Shown here one piece after another: positions 13,001-28,000 of a DNA stretch of 64,000 nt. Within the stretch, counting starts at the first letter, position 1, and every line of letters begins with the position of its first letter. The notes under the pieces are model-generated. The model did no database searches. It was not told the origin of the DNA and saw only the letters and a list, made by a program, of their open reading frames with translations. The DNA is from Warburgia ugandensis (Eukaryota > Streptophyta > Magnoliopsida > Canellales > Canellaceae): positions 26,637,426 to 26,701,425 of the forward strand of contig CP141136.1 of NCBI GenBank assembly GCA_035236585.1. The letters run 5' to 3'. Made by a program: the position numbers and the translations under genes.

Positions 13001-16000
13001 AGAGAGAGAGAGAGAGTATTCTATGTTGTTTCTTTTGAAGAACTAAGTCGCTTAGATCTTTTACCTTAGGTAATAACACTTCTTGAATCAACAAGCATAA
13101 CTAATTAACCTGCCAACTCCAAATGTGAAGACCGTTGCCAGCGGGGTATTTGGAACAATTTTCTTTGTTATTATAGTTACCATAAATGCTTGTGGTATTT
13201 CTTTTTTATATCCTGAGACCATAAATTCGATAAGTTTCTTATCCGCCCAAGAATGGCTACTTCACCTTATAAAAGCTAATGCTTATTGAATTTGGCCTTT
13301 TCGGATTAAGTGCACGAACTATTTGATAATTCACTTTGTTATTATAGCATTTATCAATTATTTATATGACCTTTTCCTTACAAGAGAGGTGTTATGCAGG
13401 CTTTATTAGGCAGCCAAAATGGGGTCACCTATCTGAGTTACACAAGGCAATAAAACAATGTGAACAATATTTGGTCCATTCAGATCCAAGTTACGTATCG
13501 TTGGGACCAAAATTAGAGGTATTAAAAATATGCCAGTTATTCAAAATGACATAATCTTCAATGGAAAATTTCTTTGGAGTATCGTTTTGGCTGTTGCTTG
13601 CATGTTCGCTTGACTAACCATTTCAAAATGTATATATTCTGCAACAGTAGCGTGAAGCTTAAATGTATGGCTAAATATTTAAAGTCTCTAGAATGCAAGG
13701 AAGACTTTTTCCTAGTACATGAAATGCTGACTATTATTGAAATACATCTAGCAGTATGTTACTAGTTGAACTACAAGTCCTTGAATTTTCATCCAAAACC
13801 GCCATGCTTTCTTTCCTTTTGCATGATAATAGAGGGGAATGGAGGAACAAGATTCATGTGACTGACCCTTAATCGGGATAAGGTCTTGATGATGAATCTC
13901 TTCCCATGACTTCATCTGATCAAATAGGTCTAAAATCTAGATGCACTGGAACCTGGATAACTTTAGGGGAATTCACAAACTGGGCAGGGGATCTGGGGTT
14001 CTATTGTTGTGTAAAGTGCTGGATCCGTCATCCTTGACCCCAGATCCACTAATGAGAGCTTAGTAGCACTATATTCTGCCTTGGGTCCATCCAAGAAAGA
14101 ACAGGATGACATTTAGGCCAAGCTGTCTTGCCAGGTAGAATGGCTTCATTTTCTGTGTGGGTTCCCAATTTTATCAATTCCATGATTTGTTGAGGAAAGT
14201 TTTCTTTCTCATCATATTTCAAATCAAGATCAAACATCATAATCTTGAGATTGTCTTTTTTGTATGTATGCCCTCATTTATCTGAAACTTGAACACATAC
14301 ATGGAGCACTTTCTGTGCGTGCATTCTATCGACTATCAGCCATTCTCTTGCAGAATGCTACTTCTTTGTGATTCTTACTATTACCTTGTGGCTTCTTGTT
14401 CTTTCACTTCATCATCAATGTAAAAATTTTATTTGTTGGGATGATAGGCACACATTTACCGCAAAGGCTCTGAGGGATGTGCAGCATTTCTTGCTAATGT
14501 TGATGATAAAATGGATGCCGTTGTGACATTTAATGAGAACTCATATAGTCTTCCTGCTTGGTCAGTGAGCATTCTTCCCGATTGCAAGAACGTCATTTTT
14601 AACACAGCAAAGGTATGCCTTCTAGTAATATGTTTGTATTGAAGTTTTAATGTACTATAATTTTGGTGCTAGTTTATTTTAACATTATTTACTGTCTAAA
14701 GACTAAATGACAACACTTCGTGCTTTAGCTAAAATTTCTTGTCCAAAAATAAAAAAAAAAACACTAAATTGCAATGAGAAAGCATCTATTTATTGGTTGA
14801 CTAAATGCATACTCAACCCGCATTTATGTTCTAACTTCTTACAATTGAATTCTTGTACCTAAATAACTCCTAGAATTTTCTGAATCACCTCAGGTACTGC
14901 ACAATGAAATCACCAACAAATTTTACCTCACTCTAGATATATCCTCAAACATTACTTACTTATTTGGCTCATATCAAAGCATTTAAGAAACAACATATAA
15001 TAGGATGAGTGTAGCCGAAATGAGGATGTTGAGATGGATGAGTAGCAAGACAAGAAAGGATAGAATTAGAAATGAAAACATTAAAGGAAACTTAGTAATA
15101 GAACCAATAGGTAACAAGATGTGAGAGGGTAGACTTAGACGGTTTGGACATGTCCAACAAAGACCGGAAACAGCATTGGTTAGAAAGAGTGAGTCAAATC
15201 TAAGTCAAAAGTTCTAAAAAGGCAAGGGAAGGCCCAAAAAAACATGGATAGAAGTGGTGAGAAATGATTTAAAACTCTTGGACTTAATGGAACAATGACA
15301 CTTGATAGAGGTGAACGGAGGAACAAGATTTGTGTAGCTGACCCCTAATCGGGATAAGGCTTTGATGATGAAGATGATGATCAAAGCATCATCTAATCTT
15401 GGAAAAAAATTACATATTCTTCTGAGCATGTATGGCAAAGCCTCAGGTTGGTATAGGATCAAATGTGTGAAGGTATTGACTGGTTGAGATGTTGCCATCT
15501 ATTGAAGAGTGATATGTGGTGTGTCACAAGTCCTTTTTCTATATTTGAAGAATACTTAGTTTTGTGTTGTATGATAAATGTATATGGAGAGCTTTCGATC
15601 TAAGATCACCCATGAAGCATACTGGAAGTGCCTGGAGTTTGGGACAAGCACAATTTTACTGTCTCTCTTGACTCCTATCAGACATCACATTTCCAGTACT
15701 GGACTTTTCAAGATCTTTCCCACTGCCTAAAGGGACTGTTTGACTATCCAAAGTCAAATGTGGCACGGGTTTGATATTAAGGACCTCAACAATCAACCTC
15801 GGCAGAAAACTTGAGATTCTCAGTTCACTAGAAAGTCCTATCATCCAGCTAAAAATGCCTCAAATTCCTTGATTTGGTTGTGAACTACCATTTATTGGTC
15901 AAAGTTTAAACAGGTTGATTTAACAAGGATTAGAACATGAACTCCCAAACATTTATTCGTCGAAAAGACAGTTGCTTATCTTGTAAAACTCTCTTTGAAA

Positions 16001-19000
16001 ACTTCCAATGATGAAAAGTAAGAAACCAAACTTAATATGGCGTCTTGGTTGTGTAATCCTGCCCCACATAGATGCAGTATTCTCTTTTTCTGAAGAAGAA
16101 AATTGAGTTTAGGCAGTGCTCAATGAACTACAATGCCCAAAGCAGAAGTCAGCAGTCCTGTACGAGTAGTTTTTTCATTCCTTTGCACTCTGGATAGTTT
16201 ACTATTGGAAACTTCCAAACTGTTGAAAAATTATCTACATCTTCTTTATCTTAGGCATGATAAGACACTTAGTTTTAATAAATTTTTCATCATTTGAGCA
16301 ATTGTAATGAATTCTCTCTCGCATTGGCAACCTTGATTGAAGGTGACTTCACAAAAGAGCCTTGGAGATGCATATGAAAGAAAAATGGCTGCTGCAAAGT
16401 ACCTACTTGCAACATCAACATGGGCTTGGTACGAAGAACGGGTGGGTGTTTGGAGCAATGACTCATTTATTGCATCAGGACTACTGGAGCAGATAAACAC
16501 TACGAGGGATACTAGTGATTATTTGTGGTATACTGTCAGGTAAACAAGCAGTGGCCTCACATTTCTTTTTGTAATTGCTTGATGTTGATGATCTAGAATT
16601 TGTAGTTAGAAATGTCATATTGCAGATTTAGAGCTATAAAGCAAATAGACACTTATACATAAGAGACTTAAAGGCGCCGGGGACTCCCAACTTATTTTTG
16701 GTGTTTTAGATGGAACACTAATGTCGTCAAACTTCTCAAGAAATGCATTTTTGCTGTAAAAAAAATTGCATCGTCTACTTAATAAGTCTGACCTGGAATC
16801 TTATTTCCTTATTGAAGAAGTATTTCCAAACTATTACGTGCCTTCTTCCCATCTGGATTTCATGTTATGGATTTGAATCTCTGAGATTTGAATCTTATTT
16901 CTTTTACACTTTGAGTTCAACAATTAAAAGGGGATATAATATATTTGCAATTAATCAGCCACTATTATTTGTGGTAATTTGTCTACTATAGGCCCTTGTG
17001 GTCTGGCCCTTCCCCAGACCCCACACACGAGGGAGTTTCGTGGACCGGGCTGCCCCTATCATTTGTGGTAATTTATTTTCTTTTTCTACACAGTTAACCT
17101 TCATATTTCACACAATGCGGAATGGTAAAACACATCTCTTTAGGCTTTTCAAGCTCATCTCAGTCACATGTTATTAAATCTTTGGTGCTATAACCCAAAA
17201 GGATAAATACCTAAACCATGAGCATTATTTTGAGGAGCTGAGATTGTTCAGTTTTTTTCAACAGTTTCAATGTGAATGAGGAACAATCTAGTGAAGAGGT
17301 GGAAGCATCCCTACTTGTTGAAAGTCTGGGACATGCAGCACTCATCTTTGTGAACAAAAGGCCTATAGGTGTGTATCAACTGTCAGGCCAGTACTGTATG
17401 CCTACTGCAATAGTTTATTCTTCTTTTTCTGTACATATTTTTCTGTGCACCCAGTTTGCTAGTCAGTAGTACTCTCTGCATACTCATTCTTCATTGGCTG
17501 TACATTTCATATTTGTACTAACTACTAGCTTATTGAGAACTATCTCAAGGCAAAGTAACTTCTATTAATATAAAGTCATAGGCTACATTTTCCACCTTCT
17601 AAAGAGTCACTCAAAGACTTTTTGGGACATAACAGGTTCGAGGTGTGAAAACAGCCTCTTGCAAGAATGCAAGGTAAAGTTGCGTACTATAGACCCTTGT
17701 GGTCCTCCCGTTCCCCAGACCCTTCATACAAAGGAGCTTTGTGCATTGGGCTGCCCTTTTTTATAATGGGTAACTATATTAGAGATGGCGCTTAGAGAAG
17801 AAAATGCTCTGCCCTCTAGTTCGAGAAATAATCACCACGAATAGGAATTCCATCTTCATCTATCATCTTCTATGCTTCCTAAGTAACAAGGGATTGACTC
17901 AAGTAGGAGAAAAATTAGAAGAGCACTTACAAAGAAGCAGCATTGCCCAATCCTCATATTTAGTCTTGAGTTTTATCTTTGTCATCTTTTGGCTTCCAAT
18001 TAAATTGTGCAAATAGGATCCATTAGTGCCTGTGCTCAATCTAAGTTCTCATTATCTATTATCCAAAGCCTGAGTCTCATTATGTCTTGCTGAAGCATTG
18101 TATGTGATAGATCACTTTCCACCTTGCAAATTTGCTGCAACGATTCCTATGCTGAGTGATGAGCCTACAAACCACAGCCTTCTTACATATTCTGTGGGGC
18201 TACAGTCAACCTTCACTGTCTATTTATTTTCCCTTCAACAGAATGACCTGGGTTGCAAAGAAAACTACTACTGCTAGAGTTGATATTGCAGCTTTGTGTC
18301 ACTCATGTCTGATCTAGACCTATCCCATTTCAGCTACTGCCTATCCAAAGATAGTGCTTGTTTTTGTTTCAACTTCTGGGCAATAATGGCTTCACTCCTT
18401 CCACTTCGGATTCCTGGATATCTATCCTTCTTGCTGAACAATCCTCCCTGACCATTCACTGGAAAAGTTTGCTGTTATAAGGAAACAGTGATCTAATAAG
18501 AAGAAAAACCCAAACCTTTATTTCTTGCAATGAATGAATTTCTGGGTGATGTTTCCTCCAATTTCCTGCATATAAGACTAACATGCAGAACCCTTCTTTG
18601 CCTTCCTGCACATAAAACTCCTATTGGCATTATGAACCTCCTTTTGAAACTTATGGCAAGTCTTATCTTAATTTTCCAGCAATGTCCGGCAAAGCACTCT
18701 TCACTCTTAAAGCTGTGGAGCACTGCCATACCTTCACGTAATATGAAGATCCACTTCTGACATGCGTAAGACCTTTAAAAAGAAATGATATGGGAGTAAA
18801 AGGACCTTCATGATCCCACACCAGACTCCCTCATAACTAAAGATGTAAACTTCTACTCAAGTCACTACAGATTTTCCGACACTCCTTTATGAGCTCCCCA
18901 TTTCCTGTAACCAAATTACATACTTGGATCTGCTTGGTGCAAAGAAATGCTAACCCCTCAAAATCCTCCAAGACTTAATATCCTTTTCTCCTTCCCTCTA

Positions 19001-22000
19001 GACAATTCCTGGAGGTGCAAAGAGATGTAAATTCCTGAAAGAAATTGTGCATCTTTGTAGTGACTATTGCATGGAGACTCCTAAATGGACCTGCAAAGCC
19101 AGTTTGAGTGAAGCATCAGTTTCGCTAAGTCAAATTCTCTATCCCAAGCCCTCCATGTTGGGCGAGCTTTTTCTCTGTACTCTTTGGTCTCCTTTCTGTA
19201 TGATAATACAATTACTCCAATGTGAGAAAACAGATTTCTGTTGGTTATGACCCTTCTCCATTCAGAGTTGCTGGATCTTTTAGCCTTCTTCCCTTGTCTC
19301 TGTGAAGTATCTCCTTGCAACCTCTTTGATCGCCTAGGATTTGAAGAATGACATGATAATTTTTGGTGAGTTTGATAATGTGGTTTTAGTGGTGTATTCC
19401 CTCCAAAACACAGATGGTAATGGGTATTCAGACTTATGTGTTAAGTGTGCTGCTGATCATTGTAAAGTTTCCTGATTAAAGGGCTTGCCTTTAACACTCT
19501 CCTCAAATTCTTGCAGGATTTGGATACGGAAATCATGATGATGCCAGTTTCACACTGAATAAGAAGATTAAACTTAAGCAAGGAAATAATACTGTGGATA
19601 TTTTGAGCATGATGATTGGGTTACAGGTACTTTTATCCTTATCCACTAATATCCTGTCTTTAATACTTTTGTTGGATTGCTGCTGGCTTACGTGTTTGTA
19701 TCCCTAATTAGAAACTCAACCTAGATGTGTTTCTGGATAGTACAGCATTTAGCTGGTTTTCATGTGATCCTGTATGTTATCATTTATATGTTTATGTATG
19801 CATTTGTTTTTTTGTAATTATATATACATTTGCATATATATGGACACCTCAAGTTTTCATCTTTAAGATGGAGAGACGTGAGTCTGGATATATAAAATTT
19901 TTAAAGAGCAAGTAGTTTTTCCCTACATATACATGTATTTGTTAATGATAAGAAGACACACTAGTGGTGTTTCTACCATTCTCTCTTTGGATCAAGGGGC
20001 ACATCGTACATTATCAGGATTTACATCTTGCTCTAATAGTAGGATTTTGTTACATCATTGCTTGCTGGCTATCAGTGATTCAATGCCCTTGCATTGTTTC
20101 ATATTTCTGTTTTATTGTTTCTTGTTGCCTTGTATGTTTCTCTGCATACTACTTGTTTCCTGGCACTTTTTCCCTTCGCTATTTTTCCTCTCTCCCAGAT
20201 GACTTTGATTATTCTGCGAATGACTGGGCATCTTGTCCAATGAATTTTGGTCTTTTGAATGTTTTCCAATAACTTTTTATTGGTGACCCTTTATTTCTCA
20301 TTAGAGAAGAACTATTCTTCAACATTGTCAATTCAATGTATCTGAAGTAGACATTTTCCCCCTTCTTGTGCATCCTGTCTGCCTAAGTCATCCACTCTTC
20401 TGTAATTGGGTATGGCATCCATTTTCGTTGCCATAAATATTGAAGCTGTTGGAACAGCTTGTACACAGTCTGGCAACGAAACCCTCAAAGATAAACTAAT
20501 TATGCAATATAATCTCGTGGCGGAACAAAGTTCCATTTTCTATTAGAGAGTCAGAGGGGAACACTGATAGAAATCAACAATACCAGTAAGAAGAGTAATG
20601 AATTTCTTATGGAAAAAACTCAATTACAGAGATTCAATATACAGTAAGCAGGCTGACAGATCCAGCTTTCCTTATTTTACAAGTGCTGATGTGTTTACAG
20701 AATTTCAGAATGATACTAAATTTACAGAATTGCAGAATGATACTATTCTAGCTTTCGAGGAGCTAGATCCTCCACTATTCCCTTATTTTTCCTCCCCCTT
20801 ATTTTCTTCCTCTTCTCCTCTTTATCCCCCTTTTCTGCCAGTTGTTTCTTCTCATTTCCAGTAACCGAATTCTGTCTGTTCTTTAATTCTGGTATCTTTT
20901 GTCAGAAGCTTTTCATTTCTGTTATAAAACCAGTGTATCAATTGTTCTTACTCCTTCTTGTGTAGAACTTACCAATTCTACCTTCCTTTGCTTCAGTTGA
21001 TGTAACAATAACATCCCCCCCACCTAAAAAGAGCCACCTTGTCCTCAAGGTGGAAATCAGGAAACTGCCTCTGAATTACATCCATTTGTTCCCAAGTGTT
21101 CTCATGTTCCGGCAGACCTTGCCACTGTATGAGGACCTCTCTTTGACTTGTAGAAGAATGCCTAATGTTTTTGATGTCTGCTGGATATACTTTCAGTTCT
21201 AGATCTTTAGATAGGCCATGTGGTATTGGTTGGGGTGTTACTGTTGGTGCAATCGCTGGATTGAGCTGAGATACATGGAAGACTGGATGTAACTTAGCAT
21301 GTTGCGGTAACTCTAGCTTATAAGCTACCTGTCCAATCTTTTCTAGAATGGCATATGGCCCATAATATCGTGGATGTGGCTTCTCATCGAATTGTGTTGA
21401 TAGTGATTTGAGGCGATAAGGTTGGAGTTTCAAGTAAACGTAATCTCCTAGTTGGAAAGTGAGAGGACGTCGGTGTGTATCTGCCTGCCTTTTCATTCTA
21501 TTTTTGGCTGTCTCCAAATTTTGTTTCAATTCTGCTAGAACTGAATCGCGTGTAACGACTTGTTGGTTAACTTCCTCCACCACTGATTGACCACCAGTAA
21601 AGGTTATTAACATTGGTGGATCTCTTCCATACAAAGCTTTGAAGGGTGTCATTCCGGCAGAACTTTGGTAAGTAGTATTATACCAGTATTCTGCCCAGCA
21701 GATCTACGTGGGCGAGGACTTAGGTTCGTACCCAATGAAACATTGTAAATATGTTTCTGTTAGACCTCCCATACACCAGACATATTCCAGGAAAAGGAGA
21801 TAATTGCAAGGACTGTTGGCACAAGGATTTTCAGATTTTCCAGATATGACAGAAGATGATCCTGATGTAGTCAGTTACAGATATGACAGAAGATGATCCT
21901 GATGTAGTCAGTTAACAACCAAGTAATGTAGTCAGTTGATAACCAAGTAATGTAGTCAGTTAGGATATACAGATATCCAGTCAGTTACAGAGTTAGGATA

Positions 22001-25000
22001 TACAGATATCCAGTCTGTTACAGAAGGAGGCGGGAATGGAAGGAAAAAGGGTAGATAAAAGGGAGAGAAGAGAGGGGGTGAGGGGGGGAGAAAAGAAAGG
22101 AAGAAAAAGGGAGTGGGAAGTGCAGAGGAGGAACTTCGGTTCCTACTTCCTACTAGTTCCAGTAATCTTTTTGCTTGATTGATTGATTGATTTTAAGGTT
22201 CCCTGTAATTTCTCCACATTAGTAATGAATTGAGCCCTATTTCTTTCTGAACACTGTTTATCCTTGAGTTTCATTCCTTCCTGGCCCAACAGTTTCCAAA
22301 CATTTATTTACCACCTCTGTCTGTCCATCAGTTTGAGGATGATAGGCCGAACTCATCTTGAGGGACGTACTGGCCTTTTTAAATAATTCTGACCAGAAAT
22401 GGTTGACGAAGACCCGGTCTCTATGCGATACAATGGACTGGGGATACCTGTGTAGTCTGACAACTTCTTTGATAAAAATGTGTGCTACATCATTGGCTGT
22501 GTAAGGGTGATTGAGGGGAATGAAGTGGCTGAAATTGGTGAGGCGTTTAACAACAACTAACAAGGTGTCCACTCCATGTGCCTTTGCAAGCCACTGATGA
22601 AATCCATGGATAACTCACTACAAGCCACCATAGGAATGGGAAGAGGCTGAAGAAGACCTGCTAGTCTAGTCGTGGTATACTTGTTTCTTTGGCAAATATC
22701 ACAAGTAGATATAAATTTTTGAATATCCTGGTGCATTCCCTCCCAATGAAGCACTTTGGATATGCATTTATAAGTACGTGTGAACCTTGAATGCCCCCCT
22801 CCTGGTGTTTAATGGAATTCTCGTAATAAAGCTGTGATATGAGGTAAATACCTTGGTATCACTAGTCTTCCTTGAAATAGTAATAGAACATGTTTGAGAG
22901 TGTAACCTGTATGGCTGTCTGAATGCACCAAAAGTTCCTGGATAATACTACGAATCTGAGGATCCTCTTGTATTTCATCAGTTAAAGAGTCCAAATCAGC
23001 ACATTGAATCACTGATAGAGTAAGATGTTGTAATAGTATATCTTTCTCCTCTATGGTCTGAGAATAAAGATATGATGATTCCTCATTTTTTGTGTTACTG
23101 TTCATGTAGTTGAGAATGTGAGGCTCTTGACGCCTAGACAAAGCATCAGCTACTCTATTCTTAGAACCTGGTTTGTACTTAATGCCGAAGTCATATCCAA
23201 TGAGCTTGGTTAACCGCTTATGTTGATCTTCATTAAGCATCTGCAGTTCTATTAAGAATCTGAGGCTTTTCTGGTCAGTATTTGACCCAAGAGGTAATGT
23301 CGCCACTTGTGTACAGCAAGAACTATGGCCATAAGCTCTCTTTCATATACTAATTTGGATTGTGATCTAAGGGAGAGAGATTGACTGAAGAAAGCAACGT
23401 GTCCACCCTCTTGCACAATAACAACCCCAATTCTTTTGCTTGATGCATCTGTTTCCAGCACAAAGGTTTTGGAAAAATCTGGTATAGCCAAGACAGGCAT
23501 GGTTGTCATGGGTTTTTTCAATGTCTTAAACGCCACCTGAGCTTCCTTAGACCATATGAATCCATCCTTCTTAAGTAGTTTGGTTAAGGGAGCAGCAATT
23601 AGTCCATAATTTCTGACAAACCTTCTGTAATAACCCATAAGACCCAAAAATCCTCTAAGTGCTTTGGCATCTTTAGGAATGGGCCAGGACAGCATGCAGT
23701 CTATCTTGGAGTTATCAACTTCTACATTTTTTTAAGATATAATATGTCCTAAGTACTCCAAAGAAGGTTGTGCAAATAAGCACTTCTTCTTGTTAGCAAT
23801 CAACTAGTGTTCTTCAAATAATTGCAGGACAATGTTAATATGCTCCAAGTGCAGAGAAAGATTACAGCTATGGACTAAAATATCATCAAAGAAGACAAGG
23901 ATAAACTTGCATAGATGTGGTCGGAATACCTCATTCATGAGTGCCTGAAATGTGGCTGGTGCATTGGTTAAACCGAAAGGCATAAACAAAAATTCGTAGT
24001 GCCCCTCATGAGTTCGAAAAGCTATCTTTGCTATGTCTTCTTCCTTGATTCGAATTTGATAATACCCCGATTTAAGGTCGAGTTTTGAGAAGATGGTGGC
24101 TCCTCCCAATTCATCTAGTAGTTCATCTATTGTTGGGATTGGGACCTTGTCAGGTACTGTCACCATCTCAAATGACCGGAGATACTCTAAAACACTACCC
24201 TTCTACCTCAAAGCAAGCAAGGCTTCATAATCATCGTCGAATTGGGATGATCAGAATCGACGTAGCAGGGATGATCGGAAAGAACCCCAGGAACGGAAAG
24301 GGTTTCGCAATTCTGTCTGCAAAAACCAGTGGAGTGCTTCTCCTTCTAGACAAACGGCTGCTGCCTAGATTTTTTCATCGTCAGTGATGTGATTGACGCT
24401 GAAGTAGCATTCTACTCGACATAACTACCCATAGGGTTCCTGGCCGTTGAATACTGGCAAATCCAGTCTCTAGCCTGGATACTCTTGACGATGATGGGTT
24501 TCCAGCAAGAAAGGACTTCGCCAGTGATCATCTGAGGTCTCCCCAACTTTTGTGTTCCGTTGACGACCTCTGCTTTCATCCAGCTTTCCTTACTTTACAA
24601 GTGCTCATGTGTTTACAGAATTCGAGAATGATACTATTCTAGCTTTCGAGGAGCTAGATCCTCCACTATTCCCTTCTTTTTCCTCCCCCTCCTTTTCTTC
24701 CTCTTCTCCTCTTTGTCTCCCTTTTCTGCCAGTCGTTTCTTCTCATTTCCAGTAACCGAATTCTGTTTGTTCTTTAATTCTGGTAGCTTTTGTCAGTAGC
24801 TTTTCATTTCTGTTATAAAACCAGTATATCAGTTGTTCTTACTCCTTGTGTAGAACTTACCAATTCTACCTTCCTTTGGTTCATTTGATGTAACAAACAC
24901 ATACCTGGAGCTTGCAGTACTGTTGCCCGTAGTAGGATTGTTGGGTGTGCAGGTAAATGAACAGTTTGCAACATATGCAATGTGGCCTTGTTTTAGAAGT

Positions 25001-28000
25001 GGTCAACAGCTTCCTCTTCATTTTTGCTTCAGATGTAAAGAGCATGTAATTCAAAAACTAAACTTCTAATAATCTTCACGTAAAATTGAACTAGATCTTA
25101 AAAACTACTTCTACGATTACATTTTATTACAAGTCTGGGGTTGGGATTACATAGCTGGTCTCCCAAACACAATCCAATAGTCCATTTTTAATAAAGTGTA
25201 GAAGTACAGGCTCCAATCTCTTTGGTTGTAAAATCTATGGTTCAAGTGGAAAGAGTTGAATTCATGGGTTTAATTCCAGCTTAGACTGAGTAATTCGTCT
25301 TCCCCCCCCCCCTCAAATTATTTTGTTTCTATGGGACCCTCAATCTCTTCTAAGTTCTGTAAGCATATAATAAATTTTCAATTTCTTTGAAACTTAAGCT
25401 GCCGAGATCTCAAGAAGACTTAGGTGGTTATTGCATTTATTTCTACAACTGTGACAAGGGGAACCCAACTAGAGAAAATTGGAGTTTGCCTCAGTCTTGG
25501 TTCTGACAGTAGATGAGAGCAAATGAAGTTGTAGACAGATTGTTTTGTATTCATCTTATGTCAGTGGAATATCACAATGGAGCACTGTTATGTTCTACTA
25601 CTATCTCTGCTATTGTCTATTTTTAGTATTTCAGCGTGTTTGGACTATTCCATAGTTATCATATTTTCATGGCTGAACTTGAAAAGAATCACTGATTACC
25701 ACAAAACAACTGGTGCATGAGGTTATCTCCTTCTGCATTAAATCATAATTACTAAGAGTTTAACCAAAATGCTTCACTGCTGCTGTTATTGGTGATAATT
25801 TTGGCTAGCTCTTTTTCTTTCATCTTGTGCTGTCATTCTCTAATATGTTACTGTTTTCCAGAACTATGGGCCATGGTTTGACGTTGCTGGTGGTGGAATC
25901 TCTTCTGTTGTCCTTGGTGGCTTGCTGAAAGCCAGGAGAGATTTTTCTTCCAAAGAATGGACCTATCAGGTTTTGCTTTACCCTTTTGTTGTTAAATATG
26001 GCATCAATGAGTTCTCTATCAAGTTTCCACATTGCTTGGAATTTGATTAAACTTTGTTTAGTAAAAGTGTATTCTTAGCCCCAAAGTTTTTTCAAAAAGA
26101 CAACACAGAGTTTGTTGAGGTTCAAATTTTATTCTGGAGAAGTGATTATCTCTTGAAAATTGGATTCTATCTCAATATTTCAATCAAGATGAATTTAATG
26201 TATTCTTTTCGGTTATTATTCGGTTTAGAACTTGAGCAGTCAAGTGGAGTTGAATCAAGTGTTTATCTTGCTTAAAGTATGCAAAACTTGGCTATTAAGT
26301 CTGCTTATCATTGCCTTTCAAGAAAAAATATGAGCTTCTCGTCTTGTGGTATCTTACTATTTTTATTTTTATACCATCTGAGATCTCTCTTCTGCACCAG
26401 TTTAATGCTCTTTACACGATTATATCATCCTTACCCTGGAGTATCACGTTTCAGGTTGGACTTGAAGGTGAGTATCTTGGACTTTATGAAATAGGACTTG
26501 CAAATAGCTCTCTCTGGACCTCAGGGAATCACCTACCAATTAATCAGAGTCTCACATGGTACAAGGTATTTCTTTAAACTTAAGAACTTCTCAATTGGTA
26601 ATTTTGCTAGCCATAAACCAATTCTTTTTATTTGCTAAATACTATTATGTCTTCCTACCAGACATCATTTACAGCACCTGGAGGTGAAGGACCATTGGCT
26701 TTAAATCTTTCTAGCATGGGAAAGGGTCAAGCATGGGTTAATGGACAGAGTATAGGGCGATATTGGCCTGCTTATCTCTCTCCAAAAAATGGCTGCTCCA
26801 AGAGTTGTGACTATAGAGGATCATATGATTCAGTCAAATGCCTAAATAAGTGTGGTCAACCCACACAAACATTGTAAGACAACATCCATGGATTTTAGTA
26901 TTGCATTTCTTCCATTTCTAACTTGATGTTAAAAGATCTAGGGGAAATTATATCTGCAGTCCCTTGCTTTGGAAAAAATTGTTCTTCGCATTATTAAACA
27001 CTTATCCAAATAGATGTTAGTATATTGGGAACTATAAATGCCCTTAAAACCCATCAGGAAAGTTTAAGGGAAGAGTTCCATTTTCAGGTGGTCTAATATG
27101 TCAATTTGGCAAAGCTTAAATGTTTCTTACCTTCTGAACTGCTACTGAAATGCACAGAAATTTAAACTACTTCTACGACTAACGGCATTTGCACTAGCTT
27201 TTTCATACCATTCGGTATCTATTTTTATACTACATTGGCTTCTAGAGGTCATTGGGAGTAGAAGCAACCCTTGGAAAAACTATAAGGTTGCAAAACAAGA
27301 TGGTTCAATGCTTGGCTGATGAGAACTTTGGAGTAGCCATAGCGGAGCTTATCCATTCTGTGGTCCCTCTTCATCCTACATTGCCATGCTTGGTGGTGGT
27401 GGTGGCTGGAGCATGCCACAATTTGGTCCTTGCAGTTGAAGCATCTACTTCTAAGCAACTTTGTTTTCTTTTCCCAAGCATTTTGCAGTTCACATCAGAT
27501 GAAATATGAGTGCGATTATTATCATTCTGGAGACGGAATTGTTAATGAAGTTGTATCATGAAAATTGTATTTGAGAATCTAATGCAACTATCATGTTTCA
27601 GGTACCATGTCCCCCGGTCTTGGGTGCATTCTGATAAAAATGTATTAGTTCTCCATGAAGAAATTGGTGGAGACCCATCAAAGATAGCTATATTGACTAG
27701 AACAGGTCAAGAGGTATGTTCACATATTTCAGAATCAGACCCTCCAGCAGTTGATTCCTGGAAACCAAAATCTGGACCCAAGTGCATGATGAGCCCCAAA
27801 AGCAGACTAGTTTGTGAGCAAGGATGGAAAATTAGTTCAATTAACTTTGCAAGCTTTGGAACTCCTGAAGGACAGTGTGGGGCTTTTAATCATGGCATTT
27901 GCAGTGCCAAAAATACTCTATCAGTTGTCCAGAAGGTATGGAACATCTTCCATGAGAGCATTAACTTTGATCCCTAGTATTCAATGTCAAGCCTCACTCT

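Larger units (their letters stand above)
20565..24895 (-). mobile_element. Ty3/gypsy chromovirus, degenerate, in beta-galactosidase intron 14
   Basis: An LTR retrotransposon antisense to the gene. The 3' LTR is 20565-21007 (443 bp); the 5' LTR is 24576-24895 (truncated). A perfect 5-bp AACAC at 20560-20564 and 24896-24900 marks both ends. Minus-strand pieces in order: gag remnant (about 24200-24480), reverse transcriptase 24166-23804 (FFDDIL active site), RNase H 23695-22809, integrase zinc finger 22754-22557 and core 22572-22297, then integrase C-terminus and chromodomain 21652-20993 (IQWQG..NTWE). A G-rich polypurine tract adjoins the 3' LTR at about 21013-21024. The PBS, protease and parts of gag and RT are deleted, and stops and frameshifts are frequent. 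Dead copy. Lineage not resolved; the short LTR would fit Reina-like. Confidence 0.93.

Noticed and set aside
20993-24166. Retrotransposon polyprotein as a host gene
   Set aside because: Frames belong to a chromovirus with LTRs and target duplication and are broken by stops, frameshifts and a nested LTR.
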